The notes under the pieces were generated by a model, which was not told where the DNA came from, ran no database searches, and saw only the letters and a list, made by a program, of their open reading frames with translations. Positions 6,068-11,272 of a stretch of 11,272 bases of DNA are shown piece by piece; position 1 is the first letter of the stretch; each line of letters opens with the position of its first letter. This DNA comes from Candidatus Heimdallarchaeota archaeon. Lineage in GTDB: Archaea > Asgardarchaeota > Heimdallarchaeia > Heimdallarchaeales > Kariarchaeaceae. The position numbers and the translations under genes were made by a program. The stretch is from contig JAAFKL010000022.1 of the NCBI GenBank assembly GCA_021399405.1, positions 1 to 11,272 on the forward strand. The letters are read 5' to 3'.

Positions 6068-7755
6068 TTTATTATTTCCTCCTCATCAACTAATTGTTCA
6101 AATTGATCTATTTGGCTTTTATCCTCCTTGATGTAATTCTGCCAATAATAATATGAAACTGGAAGAAGAAGAATAAGTAAACCAAATATCCAATAATACA
6201 ATCCCTCAAATACTGCGGGAGGGTCTGGGATCAAAGGATCGGAATTTAATTGGAATTCTTGATAGTTTGTTCTTCCATCGTTATCAAAATCTAGATCTGC
6301 ATTATTGGGATCTAAAGGATCTAATTGATACTGAACTTCCCATGCATCTGGCATTTTATCTTTATCAGTATCTTTCTCGAATGGGTTAGTGTTCCACAAA
6401 CTCTCAATTGAGTTTTCTAATCCATCACTATCATTATCAAAATGATCATCAATTGGGTTATGTGGGCTAAAACCATATAATTTTTCCCAACCGTCATTTG
6501 CACCACCAAAATCACTATCTGCGTTTCCAGGATCCAAATTATCATTGTATTCCTCAATATTTACAATTCCATCTTGATCAGTATCAAATAAACGATCATC
6601 AATATTTGGATCAGTTCCAAAGGATATTTCTACGCCATCCGGAATTGTATCACTATCTGAATCATTGTTTTCAGGTAGACTAAAAAAGTAATCTTCCATT
6701 ATATCTGGAATAAAATCTCCATCGGCATCATCCCCAGCAGGTATTATTTCTAAACCATTTTCCACAGTTGTACCAAAATATAAGCCAATATCAACAATAC
6801 TAAAATCTTGTACTTCATATTCTAAATCTATTTGAGTGATCAAATGCCAACCATTCGGAGTGTATTCATAAAATGAATTGTTCAGAGTTTGGACCACACT
6901 AGAACTTAATCCTAATTCAAATATGTTAATTGTATTACTTGGAAGATCTAATGAAAATGTAAAATTACCGGTAACCCAGACTTTTTGCAAGGACAAATCA
7001 TAGATTGCTGGATTTAAAAGAAAATGTCCCAACTTTGACCCAACAGTAAAATTACCTGGGATAACCGATTCTAATTTATCAGTTCTAACCTCAATTGATT
7101 GGTTCTCTAAAAGGTAAAGGCCTCCAATACCTGGAAATGAGGAAATCTGAATATCTTCAGTTTCTTCTAATATTGTACTTAGACCAACAACCTTGACCAC
7201 AAATGGTGTATCCTCAATAAGCAAAGAAATCTCAAATTTTGTACTTGTCATAAACATTTCATGTTGACTAGATGGAAAATCAAGTGTAAATTTGAATGGG
7301 CGTCCTTCTGTTGAATATTGATAAAAATCTGTTTCCGTTTCTGTAACTCCAATAAGAAATAAATTATTTTGAACTGAATTCCAATAAATCGTATCATAGA
7401 ATTTCTCTAATAGGGTGAATTCATTAATGCGACCCCTGTTGAATATTGCAAATGCAGGAACTAACTTATCCTCGATCTGAATTGACCATGTAATCCAGGC
7501 AACTCCTAATCCTGCAAAACTACCCTTTTCACCAAGCGAGGCCATAGGAAAAACATGACTATCATTAATTTCAAGAAGACTTCGCCAAAAATGAATTGGT
7601 AATGTTGAATTTGGTATTTCACCAGTATACTCTAGTTCTTCTTCCTGTTGTTGTTCAATTAATAAATTTGAATTTGCCTGTGCATTGAAAAACAAATTGA
7701 AAACAATAATTATGGCTATAATAACTGCCACATTGCTACCAAATTTATATTTCAC
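6064..7755 (-). CDS. Membrane-anchored surface protein with thrombospondin-3-type calcium repeats
   Basis: A 563-residue secreted protein. Residues about 8-27 are a hydrophobic signal segment followed by a Gln/Glu-rich linker. Residues about 45-335 form a strand-rich ectodomain of unknown family, without cysteines. Residues about 342-510 hold a run of Asp-rich repeats (DADGDFIPD, DSDSDTIPDGVE, DTDQDGIVNIEE, DNDSDGLENSIE, DTDKDKMPDAWE, DFDNDGRTNYQEF) of the thrombospondin type 3/EF-like kind, which are expected to bind Ca2+ in a stiff stalk. A single TM helix (about 518-538) precedes a short acidic cytoplasmic tail (DEEEIIN). The layout puts the ectodomain outside the cell on a stalk. The start is GTG at 7755 with AGGGA five bases before it. 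A small Cys-rich gene overlaps the stop. The binding partner or substrate cannot be read from sequence. Confidence 0.88.
   Translation of the reverse strand: MKYKFGSNVAVIIAIIIVFNLFFNAQANSNLLIEQQQEEELEYTGEIPNSTLPIHFWRSLLEINDSHVFPMASLGEKGSFAGLGVAWITWSIQIEDKLVPAFAIFNRGRINEFTLLEKFYDTIYWNSVQNNLFLIGVTETETDFYQYSTEGRPFKFTLDFPSSQHEMFMTSTKFEISLLIEDTPFVVKVVGLSTILEETEDIQISSFPGIGGLYLLENQSIEVRTDKLESVIPGNFTVGSKLGHFLLNPAIYDLSLQKVWVTGNFTFSLDLPSNTINIFELGLSSSVVQTLNNSFYEYTPNGWHLITQIDLEYEVQDFSIVDIGLYFGTTVENGLEIIPAGDDADGDFIPDIMEDYFFSLPENNDSDSDTIPDGVEISFGTDPNIDDRLFDTDQDGIVNIEEYNDNLDPGNADSDFGGANDGWEKLYGFSPHNPIDDHFDNDSDGLENSIESLWNTNPFEKDTDKDKMPDAWEVQYQLDPLDPNNADLDFDNDGRTNYQEFQLNSDPLIPDPPAVFEGLYYWIFGLLILLLPVSYYYWQNYIKEDKSQIDQFEQLVDEEEIIN
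6072..6087 (-). promoter_or_regulatory. Ribosome binding site for the TTG-started small gene
   Basis: The minus strand reads GAGGAGGAAATAATAAA before TTG. The purine-rich core is complementary to the 16S rRNA 3' end and is placed correctly for the TTG at 6067. It also encodes the Glu-Glu-Ile-Ile end of the upstream protein, so the match could partly be chance, but it decides the start. Confidence 0.5.
6227..6732 (-). repeat. Coding repeat: Asp-rich calcium-binding motifs
   Basis: This part of the surface-protein gene encodes about six imperfect repeats of the form D-x-D-x-D-G-x-x-(P/N)-D/x-x-x-E, spaced about 24-33 residues apart. They are degenerate at the DNA level and recognisable only in the protein. 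Confidence 0.7.
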
Positions 7756-7777
7756 GAATATCCCTATGATAAAGTTA

Positions 7778-7792
7778 GATATAAGCTTTTCA
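7778..7792 (-). promoter_or_regulatory. BRE/TATA-like promoter of the surface-protein gene
   Basis: The minus strand reads GAAAAGCTTATATC. A purine-rich BRE-like GAAAAG is followed by CTTATATC, centred about 27 bases upstream of the GTG start. The gene is therefore probably transcribed independently of HMG-CoA reductase, whose stop is 73 bases upstream. Confidence 0.45.
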
Positions 7793-7828
7793 AAAAGATA
7801 GCTTTGTTTCGATAATATAATGGAAATT

Positions 7829-9082
7829 CTAATTGGAACGGATTTGTTTTAGGATTTCTTCTGCTTTATCTGCCCTAACTTGACCCTGTTCTATCATTTG
7901 TTGAGCGATGATGTCAACTTCTTCAATTGAGACCCCATCAAGTGACCCTGCTAAATTACGAGCATGTAATCTCATATGTCCTTGTTGGATTCCCTCATCA
8001 CTCAGTGCTCTTAGAGCTGCTGCATTCTGAGCTAATCCAGCACATACAATAATTTCTGCTAAATCCATGGCCGATTCTACTTGCATTATTTTTAGGTTAG
8101 TTTGTGCAATTGGATGTACTCTTGTCGCTCCACCTACGATTCCTACAGCCATTGGTAATTCAATGGTCCCAGCTAAATGCCCTTCATCAGTTACTTCATA
8201 TTTAGTTAAGGAAGTATAATACCCATATCTTGAAGCATATGCATGAGCACCTGCTTCAATTGCTCTCCAATCATTTGCTGTGGCTACTGTAACAGCTGAA
8301 ATTGCATTCATGATCCCTTTATTGTGAGTTGCTGCTCGATATGGATCCGCTTCTGCAAAAGCCCATGCATCGACCATCGCTTCCACAATATCATCTCCAC
8401 CTAACATTTCTTTATCAAACACCGCTCTCGCCCTTACAATCCGCTTATCTGCTAAATTACTGATTATTCGTAATTTTACACGCCCACCCGTTAAATCTGC
8501 AATCATGGGAGCGACTGCTTCAACCATGGTATTAACAGCATTTGCACCCATAGCATCTAAACAGTTTACAATTAAATGAACAATTAACATGTCTCCGGTA
8601 GCTGTAGAAATTACTCGAGTCTCTATATCCTCTGCACCTCCTCCAAATTTGATTAGAATCGGATCTTGTTCATTAGCTATCTTCAATATTTTATCTTTAT
8701 TTGTATGAATCTGCTGTGCAGAATAGTATGGCATCTGAAGATCCAAAATCTGAATCTGACCAATCATGAAAGCACCGGTGTTACTGGTTTCAAAACCTCC
8801 ATGGTCTCGTGTCATTTTTGCAAGATTGGAAGCAGCAGCAACCACACTAGCCTCCTCGAGTGCAAACGTAATCAATTTTTCTTTCCCATTTATCATAAAA
8901 TTGGTTGCGAGTCCAATTGGTAAAGTCATAACTCCAATCATATTTTCAATAGTCACTGGAGGTTTTGTTACATTAAGGGAGTTGATTTCTTCATCAGTTA
9001 GATCTACTATTTCTTTTAATTTACTTAATTTTTCATCCTGAGTTAATTTATGAAATCCCGGAATTGCAGAAGAAAACGTCAT
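7829..9082 (-). CDS. mvaA: Hydroxymethylglutaryl-CoA reductase, class II
   Basis: A 417-residue cytosolic enzyme that interconverts HMG-CoA and mevalonate, the precursor step for isoprenoids and archaeal lipids. The sequence matches the class II (Pseudomonas mevalonii/bacterial) type rather than the class I type usual in archaea and eukaryotes. It starts like that family (SSAIPGFHKLTQDEKL) and has ENMIG at 46-50. Catalytic residues visible are Glu77 (LEEASVVAAAS), Lys255 (HNKGIMNA), Asp271 (ATANDWRAIEAGAHAYA) and His373 (GHMRLHARN), corresponding to Glu83, Lys267, Asp283 and His381 of the P. mevalonii enzyme. The nucleotide-binding stretch DAMGANAVNTMVEA is at 176-189. All key residues are intact and the length is normal. 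The ATG at 9080-9082 follows TAGGAATAG. Cofactor preference (NADH or NADPH) and physiological direction are not decided by what I can see, though synthesis is expected in an archaeon. Confidence 0.95.
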   Translation of the reverse strand: MTFSSAIPGFHKLTQDEKLSKLKEIVDLTDEEINSLNVTKPPVTIENMIGVMTLPIGLATNFMINGKEKLITFALEEASVVAAASNLAKMTRDHGGFETSNTGAFMIGQIQILDLQMPYYSAQQIHTNKDKILKIANEQDPILIKFGGGAEDIETRVISTATGDMLIVHLIVNCLDAMGANAVNTMVEAVAPMIADLTGGRVKLRIISNLADKRIVRARAVFDKEMLGGDDIVEAMVDAWAFAEADPYRAATHNKGIMNAISAVTVATANDWRAIEAGAHAYASRYGYYTSLTKYEVTDEGHLAGTIELPMAVGIVGGATRVHPIAQTNLKIMQVESAMDLAEIIVCAGLAQNAAALRALSDEGIQQGHMRLHARNLAGSLDGVSIEEVDIIAQQMIEQGQVRADKAEEILKQIRSN

Positions 9083-9168
9083 CTATTCCTAGAAACGATA
9101 TAATGGTTTTAAGATTATCAGTCATTCCACTTTTGATTGTATTGTAATCCTAAAACATAGTCTTAGTT

Positions 9169-9390
9169 TTATATTAACTCTTCTAGGGTTTGAATTTTAT
9201 TATCTTTGATCTGTTTCATTAAGGTTGTGACATATCCAGCTACCTTATTCCTATATGATTTGCTTTGTACGTTCGTAACAGACGCTACTAGATGTTTATT
9301 TGATTCAAAATCAATACTGCATTGGTCATAGAAAGAAATAACAATATTCTTACTAATTCGTTTTATTGCTCTGGATCTTACATTCCCTAT
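9169..9390 (-). CDS. rps17e: Small ribosomal subunit protein eS17 (S17e), apparent ATA start
   Basis: An open frame read by hand on the minus strand gives 73 residues, opening xGNVRSRAIKRISKN. It continues with FESNKHLVASVTNVQSK and SYRNKVAGYVTTLMKQIK and ends QTLEELI before TAA. This is the archaeal/eukaryotic S17e pattern; human and archaeal members share the MG(R/N)VR start, the DFxxNK block and the PSKxLRNK(I)AGYVTxLMK block. The length fits archaeal members. The codon at the family start is ATA (9388-9390). The frame is open for a further 12 codons upstream to a TAA at 9427-9429 and holds no ATG, GTG or TTG there. GGAG lies ten bases before the ATA. The gene sits between the KaiC-like gene and HMG-CoA reductase (86 bases apart), all on the same strand. 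Either ATA is used as a start or the base is a sequence error. Confidence 0.88.
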   Translation of the reverse strand: MGNVRSRAIKRISKNIVISFYDQCSIDFESNKHLVASVTNVQSKSYRNKVAGYVTTLMKQIKDNKIQTLEELI

Positions 9391-9426
9391 GAAATATCTA
9401 CTCCAAATATCCTGTGCAAAATACCT

Positions 9427-9440
9427 TTAAAAAAATATAC
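9427..9440 (-). promoter_or_regulatory. Candidate TATA element of the S17e gene
   Basis: The minus strand carries GTATATTTTTTTAA, centred about 43 bases upstream of the ATA codon. Initiation about 25 bases downstream would give a leader of roughly 18 bases containing GGAG. An AT-rich setting makes chance matches likely. Confidence 0.35.
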
Positions 9441-9509
9441 TATACGTTGCGCGAATGATTGATTGTAACTAACTAAAATTCTAATTTTTATTTGCAATTA
9501 TTGTATAGC

Positions 9510-10238
9510 CTAATAATCACCATATATATTTTCATCTGGGTAGACAAATAATCCTTCTGAGGACATTACAAATGGCACTTCCTGCATTGAATGTTTTACT
9601 CCTCTCATTTTTCTCACTTGCAATGAGCGTCGACCTGATTCTGCCATTTTGTATTTAATGACAACCACTCCTTGAGCCATAAATTCTTCAATTCCAAAAC
9701 GTGATATTTCTTTATCCTCCCTCATCTCGCTAATCATCAGTGTAGTACATGTAAGAGCGCTCATAACTGCTGATAATTTCAGAATTTGTTTTCTTCGTTG
9801 GGTTTCACCCTCTAATCCTAGTGCTAGAGCAGTAATTGAATCAATTACAACTCTTTCAGCACCAATTGAATCAATTAGACGAATTAGCTCATTCAGTAAT
9901 TCATCAACTTCAAGCTCTATCGTGTATTTCTCGGGTGATTTTAATCCAGCTCTTTCTGAAAAACCATCAATCATCGCCAATAGATTTTGATCTTCAAGTG
10001 TTTGCAGATCCCAACCAAAAGACAATGCATCATTTCGAACATTTTCCAAGCTTTCATCAAAGCTCACATAAATTCCAGGTTCATCTTCATGTAAAATTCC
10101 ATGCACTAGAAAACCTAATCCAAAGGTTGATTTACCAGCTCCAGCAGGACCAGCGATTAAAATTGTTCTTTCTTTTGGATATCCTCCAGACAAAATTTCA
10201 TCGAGGCCGTCAATTCCTGAGCTTATTTTTTCCAACAT
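9510..10238 (-). CDS. KaiC-like RecA-superfamily ATPase, single domain
   Basis: A 242-residue cytosolic ATPase of the archaeal KaiC/RadA-like group, thought to act in signalling by ATP-dependent conformational change or phosphotransfer; individual roles are mostly unknown. From the ATG, the family opening MLEKISSGIDGLDEILSGG is followed by Walker A GPAGAGKST (30-38), a YVSFDESLENV segment where KaiC proteins usually carry a Glu pair, Walker B RVVIDSI (129-135), and the C-terminal RSLQVRKMRGVKHS block. It has one domain, whereas cyanobacterial KaiC has two. An in-frame GTG at 10256 would add six residues, but a TATA-like box at 10261-10272 lies only ten bases from that GTG and 28 from the ATG at 10238, which favours the ATG. 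It diverges from the 10412 gene. Confidence 0.92.
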   Translation of the reverse strand: MLEKISSGIDGLDEILSGGYPKERTILIAGPAGAGKSTFGLGFLVHGILHEDEPGIYVSFDESLENVRNDALSFGWDLQTLEDQNLLAMIDGFSERAGLKSPEKYTIELEVDELLNELIRLIDSIGAERVVIDSITALALGLEGETQRRKQILKLSAVMSALTCTTLMISEMREDKEISRFGIEEFMAQGVVVIKYKMAESGRRSLQVRKMRGVKHSMQEVPFVMSSEGLFVYPDENIYGDY

Positions 10239-10260
10239 TCTACATTGTAATATCACCTAG

Positions 10261-10272
10261 TATTAATAAATA
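10261..10272 (-). promoter_or_regulatory. TATA-like box of the KaiC-like gene
   Basis: The minus strand reads TATTTATTAATA, about 28 bases before the ATG at 10238. This matches the spacing at other genes here and puts the upstream GTG (10256) outside the predicted transcript. Confidence 0.45.
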
Positions 10273-10334
10273 GTTTTGTCCTTTAGATGGGCTTATTTAA
10301 CTCCGTGAGGATTTTTTCTTAATATTATTGTAGC

Positions 10335-10345
10335 TTTACATAAAA
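10335..10345 (+). promoter_or_regulatory. TATA-like box of the 10412 gene
   Basis: TTTACATAAAA lies about 72 bases before the ATG at 10412. Initiation near 10365 would leave a leader of about 45 bases that contains the inverted repeat at 10371-10414. Confidence 0.35.
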
Positions 10346-10370
10346 TTCAAACGCACAAATTAATAGAAGT

Positions 10371-10414
10371 CATTCTTTGCTTGATTAGAGGTAGATAATA
10401 TAGCACAAAGAATG
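10371..10414 (+). repeat. Inverted repeat that includes the start codon of the 10412 gene
   Basis: CATTCTTTG (10371-10379) and CAAAGAATG (10406-10414) are perfect 9-base inverted copies separated by 26 bases. The second arm ends with the ATG of the downstream gene. The loop holds GAGGT (10388-10392). In RNA the hairpin would cover the start codon; in DNA it could be a dyad for a regulator. Confidence 0.5.
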
Positions 10415-10888
10415 GCATTGGGGTTTTTACTCAGCAAGATCCTCAAAGATGTTACATCAAATGTAAATGACGAACACAAATCTAAAATTCAACAGGACGT
10501 TGATAATAGATTGATTACAATATTTGGAGCAGATTGGTCGAAATTACCTGTAACTGGACCTCGAATGATGGTAATGGTTTTGATTCTAAATGTGGCTCTT
10601 CTCCCATTTGGAATAGTTCCCGCGACAATATTCGAAGTAGCAATTATTAAAAGTAAAGAATATGGTGTAGATAATAAATTTGCTACAATGTTGCAGAATA
10701 CAAAATTAGCTAGTGAGGGGTCAAAAGAAAAATTCTCAGATTTAATCGAGTATGCAGGGGAAGCTGGAACCAATGTAAAAGAAAAATTGAGCTTTTTAAC
10801 TGACGAAACAGGAAGTGCTGTGACTAAATTATTCGATAAGACGAAAAAAATATTTGGAAAATTAGGTTCAAAAACAGAAAAGAGATGA
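10412..10888 (+). CDS. Uncharacterised protein with one central membrane segment
   Basis: A 158-residue protein that I do not recognise. An amphipathic N terminus (MALGFLLSKILKDV) leads into a charged stretch. Residues about 51-79 are one long hydrophobic segment (RMMVMVLILNVALLPFGIV and onward) that could cross the membrane once or form a tight hairpin around its Pro-Phe-Gly. The C-terminal 75 residues are charged, helical and lysine-rich, ending KLGSKTEKR, which suggests a cytoplasmic tail. No enzymatic motif is visible. The ATG lies within an inverted repeat; the only good ribosome-binding sequence (GAGGT) is 19 bases before it but seven before an in-frame ATA at 10400-10402, so a start four codons earlier is possible. 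The stop is six bases from the stop of the convergent RAM-domain gene. Confidence 0.72.
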   Translation: MALGFLLSKILKDVTSNVNDEHKSKIQQDVDNRLITIFGADWSKLPVTGPRMMVMVLILNVALLPFGIVPATIFEVAIIKSKEYGVDNKFATMLQNTKLASEGSKEKFSDLIEYAGEAGTNVKEKLSFLTDETGSAVTKLFDKTKKIFGKLGSKTEKR

Positions 10889-10894
10889 AAATTA

Positions 10895-11125
10895 CTAGAC
10901 AACAATAACAGTCATAGATTGTCTTACACCAGGTAATGTTCTAATTTTATTGGTAACTAATGGTCTAAGATCTTTCGCATCTGGAACTTCAACTTTAATA
11001 ATTAAATCAAAGCTACCCATAACAATATATCCTTCAATCACTTCATCATGGGATTTTAGTTCTTCTAATAATTCACTTTCCTTTCCCAAAACACAATTAA
11101 GTAAAATAAAGGCTTGAGCGGACAT
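10895..11125 (-). CDS. Stand-alone Lrp/AsnC ligand-binding (RAM) domain protein
   Basis: A 76-residue protein made only of the RAM/ACT-like alpha-beta domain of Lrp/AsnC regulators, without the DNA-binding helix-turn-helix. The typical pattern is present: a first strand (AFILLNCVLGKE), a helix (SELLEELKSHDEV), EGYIVMGSFDLIIKVEV with the central Gly-x-(F/Y)-Asp, a second helix (LRPLVTNKIRTLPGV) and the final strand SMTVIVV. Such proteins form dimers and larger rings, bind amino acids in some cases, and may pair with full-length Lrp proteins or act as sensors. The ligand here is not predictable. The length is typical of archaeal members. No ribosome binding site precedes the ATG at 11123-11125. 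Confidence 0.93.
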   Translation of the reverse strand: MSAQAFILLNCVLGKESELLEELKSHDEVIEGYIVMGSFDLIIKVEVPDAKDLRPLVTNKIRTLPGVRQSMTVIVV

Positions 11126-11272
11126 TTCAGAATGAACTTGGATTAAGTTCTTTATGAATTATTGCTCCATACAATTTAAAATAGTTAAGAAAAAATAATG
11201 CAAAGAGAAATTTTGCGGTTAGTTAGTATATAGGAATATTTCTAGCCGTTAACTCAGTTTTTATATTTTTCA

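Noticed and set aside
6498..6683. 61-codon plus-strand open frame opposite the Asp-rich repeats
   Set aside because: Its His/Gln/Tyr-rich content is what the reverse complement of Asp-rich codons produces.
8666..9041. Two plus-strand open frames opposite HMG-CoA reductase
   Set aside because: Both mirror conserved enzyme sequence on the other strand and show no independent domain or ribosome binding site.
10239..10256. GTG start six codons upstream in the KaiC-like gene
   Set aside because: It lies only ten bases from the TATA-like box, so it would be outside the transcript; the family start matches the ATG at 10238. Still possible if the box is wrong.
9836..10273. 145-codon plus-strand open frame opposite the KaiC-like gene
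   Set aside because: Antisense shadow of a clear ATPase gene, with a His/Gln/Leu/Phe-rich composition typical of reverse-frame reading.
10257..10411. tRNA or small RNA in the largest intergenic space
   Set aside because: No T-loop-like motif or cloverleaf pairing could be found here or in the other intergenic gaps; only promoter-like boxes and the short inverted repeat are seen.
10489..10905. 138-codon open frame on the minus strand over the 10412 gene
   Set aside because: It lies antisense to a better-supported gene, also overlaps the RAM-domain gene end, and has no recognisable domain.
11223..11270. Possible C-terminal end of a minus-strand gene entering from the right edge
   Set aside because: Only 15 codons before a TAA can be read, and this length of open frame is expected by chance in AT-rich DNA.

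Overview
The window is chromosomal DNA from an AT-rich archaeon. It carries an A/V-type ATP synthase proteolipid, aIF5A with the hypusine-site loop, archaeal-type ribosomal proteins L37e and S17e, a single-domain KaiC-like ATPase, a stand-alone Lrp/AsnC RAM domain, and TATA-like boxes about 27-31 bases before several start codons (leaderless or short-leader transcripts). The lineage cannot be fixed from sequence alone. A possible eukaryotic Rpb5 jaw-like domain and the thrombospondin-3-type surface protein would fit an Asgard archaeon, but this is a weak inference. I see no insertion sequence, tRNA, rRNA, CRISPR array or phage gene, so this looks like core genome with lineage-specific genes in between.

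Layout. Bases 1-210 hold the 3' end of the ATP synthase K/c subunit gene, converging on a minus-strand gene (232-807) whose C-terminal half resembles the Rpb5 jaw domain. Next on the minus strand are an HD phosphohydrolase (965-2332) and aIF5A (2400-2813). A divergent promoter region separates them from plus-strand genes: a four-TM membrane protein (2960-3469), L37e (3588-3770) and a protein of uncertain family, weakly BtrH/C39-like (3778-4713). These converge on a minus-strand block read from right to left: a calcium-binding surface protein (6064-7755), a small Cys-rich protein that overlaps its stop and starts with TTG (5777-6067), and a PrsW-type intramembrane protease (4733-5680). To the right, also on the minus strand, lie class II HMG-CoA reductase (7829-9082), ribosomal protein S17e (9169-9390) and a KaiC-like ATPase (9510-10238). 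A plus-strand single-TM protein (10412-10888) finally converges on the RAM-domain protein (10895-11125).

Main discovery. The 427-base space between the HMG-CoA reductase and KaiC-like genes is not empty. It encodes a full-length S17e whose family start position is an ATA codon, with no ATG, GTG or TTG in frame upstream of the conserved N terminus. Start-codon-based gene calling would miss it. It is either a genuine non-canonical start on an essential ribosomal gene or a single-base sequence error.

Functional themes. Translation (aIF5A, L37e, S17e), energy and lipid precursors (ATP synthase, mevalonate synthesis), and the cell surface and membrane (repeat protein, PrsW, two uncharacterised membrane proteins). 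No dedicated defence or mobile system is visible.
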